NCBI RefSeq assembly: GCF_002939945.1
Contig: NZ_MDEB01000009.1
Span: forward strand, 62,001 to 126,000
Length of the DNA stretch: 64,000 nt
Source of the DNA: Xanthomonas arboricola pv. populi
GTDB lineage: Bacteria; Pseudomonadota; Gammaproteobacteria; Xanthomonadales; Xanthomonadaceae
Direction: 5' to 3'
The notes beneath the pieces were generated by a model. It did no database searches, was not told the DNA's origin, and worked only from the letters and a program-made list of their open reading frames with translations. Both the position numbers and the translations under genes were made by a program. Positions 47,143-56,731 of this stretch are shown here, piece after piece; the first letter of the stretch is position 1, and each line of letters opens with the position of its first letter.

Positions 47143-48981
47143 ATGAGCAACACCATCAAATCCGTAGACTTCAACGATGCTGCCAAAGCGGTGGGCAAAA
47201 AGGCCGTGCGTAGTTCGATCGAGGCGGCCGTGCGCAGGGGCAGTGGGACCAGCAAGGCACGCGCCGATAGCGCTGCCGGAGCTAAGCCGCACTATCGACT
47301 GAGCGATGCCGGTGTGTTCTACGTCGGCGTCAACGAAGACAGCGAGCAGGCAGAGCCGCAGTTCATCTGTTCGCCGCTGAAAGTCGAGGCTAAGACCCGC
47401 AATAGCCAGAGCGAGGAATGGGGCCGGCTGTTGAGTTGGACCGACGCCGATGGTCATCGCCACCAGTGGGCCGCGCCAGCCGAAATGCTGGTGGGCGACC
47501 CACGCGAGTTCGTCCGCCAGTTGGCAGCTGGTGGTGTGGAGATGTCCGCGCACCGCAGCACGATGCAGCGGCTGCTTGCCTACATCATCCAAGAGCGCAT
47601 CGACGCACGTGCCCGCAACGTGGCCGTGCCGGGCTGGCACGACAGCAGCTATGTGCTGCCCAGCGGCGAGAGCTACGGTGCCGGCGAGGAGTTGCTGGTC
47701 TACCAGCACAGCGGCGGCTTGCAGCATCACTACGCGGCGGTTGGCTCGCTGGACGATTGGAAACGTGAAGTGTCAGCACGTTGCGCGGGTAACTCGCGGC
47801 TGGTGCTGGCGGTAGCGACGATGTTTGCCGGCCCGCTGCTGCGCTTCACCGGCGCCACGGGTGGCGGCTTCCACATCGTCGGCGGCAGCAGCAGCGGCAA
47901 GACCACCGCGCTACGCGTGGCCGCCAGCGTTGTAGGACCACCAGAGTACGCCCGCGAGTGGCGCAGCACCGCCAACGGGCTGGAAGGTGTGGCGGTGCTG
48001 CACAACGATGCGACGCTGATCTTGGACGAGCTGGCACAGATCGATCCGAAGCAGGCCGGCGATGCGGCGTATTTGCTTGCCAACGGTAACGGCAAGAGCC
48101 GCGCGAACCGTGCCGGCGACGCACGGGCGGCGGCACGCTGGCGCATCATGATCCTGTCGGCAGGCGAGGTGGGCTTGGCCCAACACATGGCCGAGGCTGG
48201 CAAGCAAGCAAGGGCCGGGCAGGCCGTGCGCTTGGCGGACGTGCCAGCAGAGGCCGAGGCCGGCCACGGCGTCTTTGAACGGCTTCACGACGCCAGCGAC
48301 GGCGCAGCCCTATCTGCCCTGCTCAAGGACGCCTCGGCGCGCTCCTACGGCTCGGCATGGCCGCTATGGATGGAATATTTGACGCGGCTGGACAGCCCCA
48401 AGCTCACAGCGCAGCTGCGCGAGGCAACAGACCGCTTCCTGGCAACGCACGTGCCGGATAACGCGTCGGGTGAGGTACGCCGCGTGGCAGAGCGATTCGC
48501 CATCGTCGCCTTTGCCGGCGAGCTAGCCAGTACCTGCCGGCACCAGCTCACCGGCTGGCAGAAGGGTGAAGCAACCAAAGGTGTGGCGACTTGCTTCCAA
48601 GCCTGGCTGCAGCGCCGTGGTGGCTCGGGCAGCGCTGACACTGACGCTTTGATGTCGCGCATCCGCGCGTTTTTTGAAGCCCACGGCGAGAGCCGCCTTG
48701 AGCGATTCCGCGCAGCGGACGGTCTTCCCGTGCGAGAGCGTGCCGGCTTCCGTCGCTTCGATGAAGTGGGCGTCACCGAATACATGGTGTTGCCCGAAGC
48801 TTTCCGCCGCGAATTGTGCGCTGGCCATGACGCACGGCAAGCCGCGCGTGAGCTGATCGCCGCTGGGTGGATCAAGCCCGCAGCCGACGGCAAACCCTCA
48901 CAGGTTGTGCGCGTGCCCGGTATGGGTGCGGTGCGCTTGTACATCTTCGACTCGCGCAAGGTGCATGACGGCTCATTGTGA
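47143..48981 (+). CDS. DUF927 P-loop replication protein
   Basis: This 612-residue protein has a DUF927-type ATPase core. Walker A reads HIVGGSSSGKTTALRVAASVVG (about residues 245-265), and Walker B is LILDELAQIDPK. DUF927 proteins act as the helicase partner of Toprim primases in satellites and islands. The ATG 47143 is 66 nt after the primase stop. A C-terminal region of about 100 residues (from AFRRELCAGHDARQAARELI) looks like an added DNA-binding helix pair. Confidence 0.88.
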   Translation: MSNTIKSVDFNDAAKAVGKKAVRSSIEAAVRRGSGTSKARADSAAGAKPHYRLSDAGVFYVGVNEDSEQAEPQFICSPLKVEAKTRNSQSEEWGRLLSWTDADGHRHQWAAPAEMLVGDPREFVRQLAAGGVEMSAHRSTMQRLLAYIIQERIDARARNVAVPGWHDSSYVLPSGESYGAGEELLVYQHSGGLQHHYAAVGSLDDWKREVSARCAGNSRLVLAVATMFAGPLLRFTGATGGGFHIVGGSSSGKTTALRVAASVVGPPEYAREWRSTANGLEGVAVLHNDATLILDELAQIDPKQAGDAAYLLANGNGKSRANRAGDARAAARWRIMILSAGEVGLAQHMAEAGKQARAGQAVRLADVPAEAEAGHGVFERLHDASDGAALSALLKDASARSYGSAWPLWMEYLTRLDSPKLTAQLREATDRFLATHVPDNASGEVRRVAERFAIVAFAGELASTCRHQLTGWQKGEATKGVATCFQAWLQRRGGSGSADTDALMSRIRAFFEAHGESRLERFRAADGLPVRERAGFRRFDEVGVTEYMVLPEAFRRELCAGHDARQAARELIAAGWIKPAADGKPSQVVRVPGMGAVRLYIFDSRKVHDGSL

Positions 48982-49054
48982 GCTGCTTGCAGTGCGTGTC
49001 ATCACCCCGGCCGCCGTCGTGCATGCGCGGCCGTCACAACTGGAGCATCACCAC

Positions 49055-49804
49055 ATGAAGACCAATGCCGAAACAAACCACGACGCGGAGGCCGCTCAGG
49101 CATCCACCACGCTAACGACGCCCCGCGAGGTGCGGGCAAGATACGAGGCCGCAGCGCGGGCGCTGAGCGAGGCGCTCGGCCGCAAGAGGGCGATTACTGA
49201 CCGCGCCGCGACCATGGCCCGAGCCGGCGAAGCGGCACAGGCTGAGGCAGACGCCGCGCGGTCACAGTGGCGTGAGCTGCTGCGCGAGACCAGCGGCTTG
49301 CTGACGCGTGATATCCACAAGCTGCGCGCCGCTGAGCGCTCGGCACTGACGCTGGTGGAAGAGTACGCGGCCATGCAGCAGGAGATCCAGGGGCAACTGA
49401 GCGGCATGGAACTTGAGGTGGCTGAGCTGGCCGATGAGGGCGTTAATTTGCGCGATCGCGTGTTGAATGCCGCGGCGTCTGAAGCATTTGACGCCGTGAT
49501 CGACAAGGCGGGCGATGCGATAGCGACAGCGTATGTGCTGCACCGCCGCGCGACGTTGGAGCCGCTCCAGGTACGGATGCGTCCGAGTGATGAGCAAGTG
49601 TTGGGCGAGTTCCTTCATCGGCTTGGCAAGAAGATGCAGGAGCGTACGGGCGTGGTAGCTGGTGCGGTGGACAAGATCGTGAGTGCTCCGGAGCTGGAAC
49701 TTGTTGGTGTAGATATGATCCTTGCGGGCAGTCCGGCGCGGCGTGCGCTACTGCGTCGCGCGACCGAAGACGCTCAATCCCGTGGACTCGGTACCCCGAG
49801 CTAA
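49055..49804 (+). CDS. Coiled-coil island protein of unknown function
   Basis: This 249-residue protein is rich in Ala, Arg and Glu with long predicted coiled-coil helices (VRARYEAAARALSEALGRKR; AERSALTLVEEYAAMQQEIQ). No catalytic motif is seen. GGAG 8 nt upstream supports ATG 49055. It is the last gene of the replication block; the cargo genes begin after a 350-bp gap. Confidence 0.7.
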   Translation: MKTNAETNHDAEAAQASTTLTTPREVRARYEAAARALSEALGRKRAITDRAATMARAGEAAQAEADAARSQWRELLRETSGLLTRDIHKLRAAERSALTLVEEYAAMQQEIQGQLSGMELEVAELADEGVNLRDRVLNAAASEAFDAVIDKAGDAIATAYVLHRRATLEPLQVRMRPSDEQVLGEFLHRLGKKMQERTGVVAGAVDKIVSAPELELVGVDMILAGSPARRALLRRATEDAQSRGLGTPS

Positions 49805-50156
49805 ATAGTATGGATTTGGTCTCCACCTCTGCCCATGAGGGGAGCCAACGGTAGGTTGCCAAGCTTGGGGCCGTGGTTGCTCTGCCAATTTCCACCGGCG
49901 CAAGTTTGGCGGCCGGCCGTCTTTTGCCCCTGGCTCAAACGTTGGGCGGTAGCTCTCGCGCAGCGAAGTCGCTAGGTTGCAGGACTGCAATGGTCGCAAG
50001 CGCCGGCGCGATGCGGCCACCAGCGGTTTTCACGGAGGCTGACGACTGTTTACAACGTCTGGCTTAACCTAATTGCAAGCGCAAGCAGACAGCAACTCTC
50101 TTTGCCACAGAGATTCTGAATTAATCGCTCCGAGCCATGAGGCGAGCTAATTTGCG
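49805..50156. other. Gap between replication block and cargo genes
   Basis: This 352-bp stretch of lower G+C shows no supported gene and no strong hairpin. It contains the downstream ends of two convergent transcription units. Confidence 0.5.
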
Positions 50157-51686
50157 CTAGCTGATCGCCACTGCATAACGCTTGCTGTATCGAGGCCCGT
50201 ATTGGTTGCAGCACTTCTTATTCTTCTTGAGAGAACCGCAGGGGCATGGCTCATTGCGAGTAAAACGACGAGGCAAATCGGGCTGCGTCTGCTTTTTGCG
50301 TGTCATTTGAGTCGGCACGTCCGACAGGATTCTCTCAGATTTCATCAGTTCATGGGCCTCGGCGATGTGTTCCGCGTCAAGCGGATCGCTGTACCTTGCG
50401 TAGATCATGGTTTCGGAGCGCGTTCCCGTAGCATCCTGAGTCTGCGCACCGAGGATGATGAACTCGCTTGCATCAACGAACTTGAGAGGCGCAACGATTG
50501 CGTAAGCCTTCATCACCGAAAGGCGATATAAGCGGTACTCTTCATATGTTGCTTGGTGACGGATCCAAGGAACAAAGACAAAAAGATAAACTCTCCCTGG
50601 ATGGCATGGTGAGTATGCCGCCCTTGAACTCCGTGCTGCGTGAGGAACACTTAAATACTTCTCGGCGAACGCGGACCCGAGTCGTGCACGCGACGCAAGA
50701 TTCTCCGATGCCGCAACGCGAAGCGTTACTTCATGCATGTCCAGAGGGGTATTATTGGCCTCGCCCGTATCGGCGGTGAGGACCGCAGTGCTAAACGGAT
50801 CGATGAGCTCATGCCACTCACGCGCGAGCTGCCTCATGCGTGTACGCACGCTATAGTCAGGTGAGCTTTCATAAGCGCGCCACTCTCCCTCTGGGATCCT
50901 GACCCAGTTGGCAGGATGAAGGTCCTGACGAGCGAAGGGTAAGCGCCCATAACCGTCTGGCATGGCCTCCTGAAGGTAGAATGCCAGAAGATCCTCTTCA
51001 CCATCGTACATTTGCAGCTGTCCCCTGCGGATAGCTGCTTCCTTCTCTGTAAGGTAGTGAACGAAGTCGCCGATAGTGCCCAATTCCGTTAGAACGCGGT
51101 CGAGGCTATCTTCGTCCAGAATATGGATGTAAGGCCTCTTGGGGTTTAAGTCTCCGACCACGAAGGGTCGCTTCCCCTCTACTACGTCGGGCAAACCGAA
51201 AGCGTGAATCAATGTGCCGCTGCTCCCTGGTCCACCGATCCTGCGGAAGTAGTCGTGGGCTGGCAACGTGCTATTGGATGCCACAGCCACCAGATGAATT
51301 CGCGTACGATCTGATAGGGCTGGCAACGGAAATGGCACTTGGCATCGAGCATCCAGGTAGATAGTTGGAGTTGGTCCGCGTAGATGCTTCGCAGCTCCCC
51401 AGAGCTGCGTGGCGGAAGCAAGGATAGCTTCGCGATACCAGCGGCTCCACGCGATCTGTATATCGGGATGCGACGGCCACGCAATGTCTTTGTCAGAGAA
51501 GAGAATGATGTCGTCGCCAAAGATCACAGTCAGATCGGCCAGCTCCTTGCTGACCCCCTTCTTTCCTCGGCGCGTCAGCCCAGGATACGACCACAGCGCG
51601 AAGAAGTGGTCAGACGCCAGCTTGGCTAAATGGCGCTCTCGGGCGGTCGTGCCCTCGTTCTTGATAATTGGTTCGAGCACACGCAT
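50157..51686 (-). CDS. SEC-C motif protein with a nuclease-like N-terminal segment
   Basis: This 509-residue protein ends with a complete SEC-C zinc motif (NEPCPCGSLKKNKKCC, about residues 480-500). The N-terminal segment KELADLTVIFGDDIILFSDKD (residues 48-67) looks like the core of some PD-(D/E)XK-like nucleases: an Asp, a hydrophobic strand, then Ser-Asp-Lys, with a Glu near residue 17. This part is only a resemblance. The middle ~350 residues are not recognised. SEC-C is often attached to nucleases and other defence proteins. It is divergent from the SIR2 operon with 350 bp between them. Confidence 0.72.
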   Translation of the reverse strand: MRVLEPIIKNEGTTARERHLAKLASDHFFALWSYPGLTRRGKKGVSKELADLTVIFGDDIILFSDKDIAWPSHPDIQIAWSRWYREAILASATQLWGAAKHLRGPTPTIYLDARCQVPFPLPALSDRTRIHLVAVASNSTLPAHDYFRRIGGPGSSGTLIHAFGLPDVVEGKRPFVVGDLNPKRPYIHILDEDSLDRVLTELGTIGDFVHYLTEKEAAIRRGQLQMYDGEEDLLAFYLQEAMPDGYGRLPFARQDLHPANWVRIPEGEWRAYESSPDYSVRTRMRQLAREWHELIDPFSTAVLTADTGEANNTPLDMHEVTLRVAASENLASRARLGSAFAEKYLSVPHAARSSRAAYSPCHPGRVYLFVFVPWIRHQATYEEYRLYRLSVMKAYAIVAPLKFVDASEFIILGAQTQDATGTRSETMIYARYSDPLDAEHIAEAHELMKSERILSDVPTQMTRKKQTQPDLPRRFTRNEPCPCGSLKKNKKCCNQYGPRYSKRYAVAIS

Positions 51687-52037
51687 TCTCCTCGTCTATC
51701 GATTGCCGCGGTGAGGTCGGTATGCAGCGTCAGCGACAAGTATGTGGGAGTATGCGCGCTGATGGACCTAATATGATGTAAGCGTGCCCTCCGTTAAAGT
51801 AGCGCGTCAAACATCTAGGTGGTCCACACAGCTGGACTGACAACTCGCGCAACCGCTCGCGGGCGATAGCTTGGCCATCTTCCTATTGCACCATGCTTGC
51901 TAAGAGTGGCGGTCTTAGCACGGCAAGCTATAGTGCTGAAATGAGCAACCATGAAATATAGGAAAAGCATGAGGCCTAGCCGCGACGATTTTGCGCCTGC
52001 ACATTCCAATCGATCCATTGACTAAGGGGGGCGAGTC
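51687..52037. other. Divergent promoter region between SEC-C and SIR2 genes
   Basis: This 351-bp AT-richer gap includes TATAGT at 51,929-51,934 as a possible -10 for the SIR2 gene, without a good -35. AAGGGGGG lies just before the TTG start at 52,038. No gene is supported here. Confidence 0.5.
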
Positions 52038-53249
52038 TTGAGTACTCTTCTCGTTTCGCCTGCGAAGTCACCGCCTCCGGAGCGAGTGCTCTCGCTTGGT
52101 TATGGTTTGCCCGTCGTGCCTGAGAGGCTGATGCTCGCGCACGCGCGAGGACGCGTTCTATTCATCGCCGGTGCCGGCGTATCTAAGCCCGCAGGGTTGC
52201 CTGACTTTCGCAAGCTCGTGCTCGATGTCTACGCGAAGCTAGACGCGGGCGTGCATGCCGTCGTGACGGGCAGCAAAGATGACGAACCCGGCGATTTTAG
52301 CGGCTTGACCAGCCAGCAAATAGCTGAAGTCAAAAGATTTAAGCGGCGGGACTACGACGTCGTACTGGGCATGCTAGAGCGCAGGATCGACGACAAACCC
52401 AGCGGCACGAGTCGGGTAAGAGCGACGGTCGCAGAAGTCCTTCGTGCGGCAGGGCCGAAGCCTGCACCGATCCACAAAGCGCTCATGCGACTGGCCGACC
52501 GCGGCGGCGCTTCCGCTATTGTCACCACGAACTTCGACCTCCTGCTACAGGCCGGTGCTAGCGGAAAGGAAAAACTGCAAACCTATTCTCTTGGTGGAAT
52601 TCCCCGACCGGGGCGAAGTAGTGAGTTTGCGGGCATTTTCCATATCCATGGCGCCCTGGATCGCAATTCCAAAAGAGCCTCCGATCTTGTGTTCACCGAC
52701 CAGGACTTTGGCGAGTTCTATATGCGCAGGCGCACCGTGCCAGAGTTCATCTACGATGCAGCGCGGCTGTTCCATCTGGTGCTCATCGGCTACAGCGCCG
52801 ACGACCCTCCCATGCGTTATTTGTTGAATGCCATTGCTGCCGACGGAGTACGCTTCGACGATCTCAAGGAACGCTTCACGTTTGTCGGCGTCGAAACGCC
52901 CGACCCGGTTCTTGTCGAGGACTGGAAGGGCCGTGGGATCACGCCAATCGTCTATGACAGCAAGGATCACCACCAGTCGCTTCTGAATCTACTGGAGCGT
53001 TGGGCTGAGCTCTCTGCTGTGAACGGAAGGCCGGGGAAAGCTGAGGCCGAGGTCAAGCGAATCGTTAAGAGGCCAAGGAATGCCGCAGACGAATCCGATC
53101 GGGATCTGTTCGACCACCTGGTTCGCCGCGGAAACACCAGCGAACGCGTAAGGCTCTCCAGTCTTGCCTCTAAAGCGGGGGCAGACACCGGTTGGCTTGA
53201 TTCCATCGTAGAGATTGCTTCGGAGCGGGACAGTGAGGCGTCAGCATGA
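52038..53249 (+). CDS. SIR2-domain protein, probable NAD-consuming defence effector
   Basis: This 403-residue protein has a full SIR2 catalytic set: GAGVSKPAGLPDFR at residues 45-58, TTNFD at 163-167 (catalytic Asn 165), FHIHG at 201-205 (catalytic His 204) and GYSADDPPMR at 251-260. SIR2 domains of this type cleave NAD+ in DSR, Thoeris and other anti-phage systems. The last ~100 residues are charged and helical. The start is TTG at 52038 after AAGGGGGG; the next Met (residue 32) would still include all motifs. It overlaps its partner gene by 4 nt. Confidence 0.9.
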   Translation: MSTLLVSPAKSPPPERVLSLGYGLPVVPERLMLAHARGRVLFIAGAGVSKPAGLPDFRKLVLDVYAKLDAGVHAVVTGSKDDEPGDFSGLTSQQIAEVKRFKRRDYDVVLGMLERRIDDKPSGTSRVRATVAEVLRAAGPKPAPIHKALMRLADRGGASAIVTTNFDLLLQAGASGKEKLQTYSLGGIPRPGRSSEFAGIFHIHGALDRNSKRASDLVFTDQDFGEFYMRRRTVPEFIYDAARLFHLVLIGYSADDPPMRYLLNAIAADGVRFDDLKERFTFVGVETPDPVLVEDWKGRGITPIVYDSKDHHQSLLNLLERWAELSAVNGRPGKAEAEVKRIVKRPRNAADESDRDLFDHLVRRGNTSERVRLSSLASKAGADTGWLDSIVEIASERDSEASA

Positions 53250-55963
53250 AGCCCCAATGGCTCCCGTTCAACGACAGGGATCGCGATGCGGTCCGAGTGT
53301 TAATGGCGTTTTTGCATGGACGGTTGTCGGAAAAGGCCATCGTCGAATGGGCGCTAAGGTCGAAACCACACGAGATCGTCAAGCGTGTCGCAGTTTTGCA
53401 ATCTCTAGAATTCCTGGATGCTAAGCAGCTCAAGGAGCCTTGGCGATCGGCGTGGAGCCTGATCGAGGAGAGCTGGGATCAGGAACTGCCGCAGTCATCC
53501 GGAATCGATGCCTACCGTGTACAGCGGCGCATCTCTGCCGGCGAGCGCTCCGGCTCACTGATCTCCGCCATCATCGCTGTAGTGCAACCGAGGGTTCACG
53601 TCAGTTTACGGACTGAACGGTCTAAAACGGTGACTTCCAAGCGCCCACGCCGTGTCGAGGATCTCTTTTACGCCTCACTCAGCAGCCAGGAGCTGGCTGA
53701 TCTCGACATCTATCGACTCGAAAACATTCAGGAGGTCGACTTCCTTGTCACACTTGGCATTGCCCTAGAAGGAGCAGTGAATCACGGCATCGCCATCGGG
53801 CGCAGGTTGGGATGGGAGGGTGACCACAAGTTCTGGCGGCTTGGACAGTTGTACTACGCTGGTTATCAGGTTCGAAGCGAAGACGGATACAACTGGGACG
53901 TGGACAAGTTTCACGATGGAATCGCGCCGTCGGTCAAACTACTCGACGCTGTTGTGAAAAGGATAAGTGCACTCGATCCGGGACAGGCGCGGGCGTTCGT
54001 ACACCGCTGGAAGCATATGTCGACTCCCATCCATTTGCGGCTCTGGGCCTCACTTTCGCAGATCACCGAATTCACGTCGGCCGACGAATTGACCGAAGTC
54101 CTACCCGACTTGAAGGACCGACCGTTCTGGGATATTCATGCCTTTCCAGAGATCGCCGAGCTGCGCGCGCTTCGCTTCAACGATGTTGCAGAGAAGGCAC
54201 AGAATAGTATGGTGGCCCGCATCAAGCGGGGGCCACCCCTATCGTTCTGGCCGTTAAAGGCGGATCGCGGCCGGGTCAAAGATGCCCGGCGGTATTGGGT
54301 GGCTCGTGAGTTACGTCGCATAGAGGTGGCCGGCAGTCGGCTTCCGGCATCAGTCTCAACTTGGTTGGCCGGACATCTGGACGAATTCCAGGATCTGAGG
54401 AACATGAACTCGATCCAGTTCGGATTTCTAACCTCCGGGACCACACGATGGGTCAAACCCGAGCCGGACGATCGCTTCAACGACCTAGTCGGCGAAGCCC
54501 TATTGCGCGCCCTGGAGGGGACGCTAGCCTCTGCCAGTAGCAGTTGGAATGACGACTCTGCCGAGCGCGCTTCGGATTGGATTCGGAGTGGTGATAACGT
54601 CGGGCTGATTCTGTCAGAACTCGAGACCGCACCCGATGGGGGTGCCGATTTCCCCAACATATGGGATCGTTTTGCCTGGTCTCACAATGCACCGAGTCCG
54701 GAAAACGAAGGGACTCAGGAACACCGGCACACTGTCGATCGAGTTTTGGCCCTGCTGGAGCTATTGCCGACCAGGACGGTCGAGCCGGCGATCCAAGGAA
54801 TTACGCATTGGATCTCGGCTTGGGAGCGTATCGTCACGCAGTCGCCCAAACTGTTGGCCGTGTGGACCAAGCTCTGGCCCATCGCGGTAGCGGTCACGAA
54901 CGAGACGACCGACGAGACGGATAAGATGGATCTGAGCCAGATCGTGGGATCCAGCCCCGACGAAGAAACATCGGACTTGGACACCCTCAACACGGCGACG
55001 GGCCGGCTGGTGGGAGTCTTCCTTGCATCCTGCCCTGCCATCCGTGGCGATGAGAATCCGTTCGAAACGAACGAACCGCTGCGCGTCATGCGTGATTCGA
55101 TTGTTGCGGCGGACGGTAAGTCAGGCTTAATTGGGCGGCACCGACTGATAGAAGCGCTTCCATACTTCCTGGAGGCCGACGAGGAATGGTCCAAGCGGAA
55201 TCTAGTAGCGCCACTGACGGAGAACGAGGCGCAATCCCTGGCCCTTTGGCGCGCCATCGCGCGCCGCAGGCAGTTCACCAAGGTGTTGGAGGTGATCGGC
55301 CACCACTTTGCGGACAGGGCTACCGACCGCCGATTGGGGCGCGAGACTCGGGGCTCACTGCTGTCCAGCCTCGTGCTTGAATCTCTGCACGCTTTCCGCG
55401 AAGGAAGGGATCCAGTGATTGCGAACGCGATAGTTCAGCAAACGCTGCGGACCGCAGATGACGAAGTGCGGGCCAATGCCGCACAAACGGTGCAGCGTTT
55501 CCTGAGCTGGATGTCCACAGATTCGGCGGCTCAGTCACGGCAGTCCGCGCACGAAGTATTTCGCCTCGCCATTGCTCCTTTTCTTAAAGAAGTCTGGCCG
55601 CCGGAGCGCTCGTTAGCCACGCGCGGTGTTAGCGCGGCATTCGCAGACTTGCCTGCCGCCGCAGGCCAAGCGTTCGGCGAGGCGGTCAACGCGATCGAGC
55701 GTTTTCTTGTGCCGTTCGACTGCTGGTCAATGTCCGACTTCGGGCTGAGGGGCGAGGTTGACGGCGCCGCCCGATTGGCATCCATCAGTACGCCGGACAT
55801 GGCAGCTGCGTTCCTACGCCTGCTGGATATGTGCATCGGTACGGCTGAAGGCTCAGTCGTCCCTATGGACTTGGCCGAAGCGCTGGATCAGATCCGATCT
55901 GCCGCCGGCAGGCTCGTACAAGATCCGGCGTTCCGGCGATTGGAGACCTTAGCGCGTCGTTAA
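53246..55963 (+). CDS. Large partner protein of the SIR2 gene, unassigned
   Basis: This 905-residue protein is mostly helical and acidic, without P-loop, nuclease, protease or membrane motifs that I can see. I have a vague recollection that DUF4020 proteins accompany SIR2 domains, but cannot confirm a match. Its size, lack of catalytic motifs and translational coupling (ATGA) to a SIR2 protein suggest a sensor or scaffold controlling the NADase. DSR2 has both functions in one chain; here they would be split. Confidence 0.8.
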   Translation: MKPQWLPFNDRDRDAVRVLMAFLHGRLSEKAIVEWALRSKPHEIVKRVAVLQSLEFLDAKQLKEPWRSAWSLIEESWDQELPQSSGIDAYRVQRRISAGERSGSLISAIIAVVQPRVHVSLRTERSKTVTSKRPRRVEDLFYASLSSQELADLDIYRLENIQEVDFLVTLGIALEGAVNHGIAIGRRLGWEGDHKFWRLGQLYYAGYQVRSEDGYNWDVDKFHDGIAPSVKLLDAVVKRISALDPGQARAFVHRWKHMSTPIHLRLWASLSQITEFTSADELTEVLPDLKDRPFWDIHAFPEIAELRALRFNDVAEKAQNSMVARIKRGPPLSFWPLKADRGRVKDARRYWVARELRRIEVAGSRLPASVSTWLAGHLDEFQDLRNMNSIQFGFLTSGTTRWVKPEPDDRFNDLVGEALLRALEGTLASASSSWNDDSAERASDWIRSGDNVGLILSELETAPDGGADFPNIWDRFAWSHNAPSPENEGTQEHRHTVDRVLALLELLPTRTVEPAIQGITHWISAWERIVTQSPKLLAVWTKLWPIAVAVTNETTDETDKMDLSQIVGSSPDEETSDLDTLNTATGRLVGVFLASCPAIRGDENPFETNEPLRVMRDSIVAADGKSGLIGRHRLIEALPYFLEADEEWSKRNLVAPLTENEAQSLALWRAIARRRQFTKVLEVIGHHFADRATDRRLGRETRGSLLSSLVLESLHAFREGRDPVIANAIVQQTLRTADDEVRANAAQTVQRFLSWMSTDSAAQSRQSAHEVFRLAIAPFLKEVWPPERSLATRGVSAAFADLPAAAGQAFGEAVNAIERFLVPFDCWSMSDFGLRGEVDGAARLASISTPDMAAAFLRLLDMCIGTAEGSVVPMDLAEALDQIRSAAGRLVQDPAFRRLETLARR

Positions 55964-56731
55964 TAGGCCGAGTCACGATGGCCGCCAAGCCTGAATTCCG
56001 TTCACCGCGTTACATGTGTCACACCCTGTTACCCGTTTACCTATCAGCGGATTTTCTCTTAAGTCATTGATGTATTGGATATGCGTGAGAATTGTTACGC
56101 GAGTTACCAGTGTTACTAGCGAAATAGGTAAGCCAGGACGTAGTTTACTGATAGGGGATACTGCGCCGTCGCCTCGAAAGCCCGACGGGGCAGGCTGTCC
56201 AAGTCATGCATTGCCTGTTGGGCAAGTGGGCGCGTGTTACCTACTGGGTAATGCAGCATGCCAATCCGTAGCGATCCCGAAACACTCCTAGTTGGAGAGG
56301 TGCTTCTATCGGGCTGCATTGGACATGGCTTTAATACAGCACAGTCAAAAGCTATGTCCAAAGCTGGCATCAGGCCTACGCAGAGGTGTCTGGTGCGGTG
56401 CTTGGCGCAGGGATCCGCAGGTAGAGCAAAGGCCTCTATGGCGCGATCTTGGCCTTGTCCCGTTTGCGGTGGCGCCATGTGCAGGCATGCGGAAAAAGCT
56501 GCCCATGAAGTGCGCAGGCGTGGCGGGGCGACGATTGCGCGCGCAGGGGGCAGCCACCGGCGCACCTTCATGCCAGGCTGTCAGCGGGCATGGTCGGACC
56601 CTGCCAGAGCGGCCTGCGGGGCTCTCGTGCTTCAAGTTCCTGTCCGATGGCGGTAGCTCTGGCGGTAACCGTCGGGGTGATGGGTCAAAGAGGCTTTACC
56701 TGCCAACGGTTTCCATTGCTTATGAGGTAGA
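55964..56731. other. Right-end region of the island
   Basis: This 768-bp region contains the right iteron cluster (56,009-56,116). The remainder has several overlapping short open frames on both strands but no family pattern, so no gene is called. Confidence 0.55.
56009..56116 (-). repeat. Right GTTAC iteron cluster, mirror of the left one
   Basis: On the plus strand GTTAC (GTAAC inverted) occurs at 56,009, then GTCAC at 56,018 and GTTAC at 56,028. After a gap it recurs at 56,094, 56,103 and 56,112 with an exact 9-bp period. Order and spacing mirror the left cluster. Confidence 0.7.
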
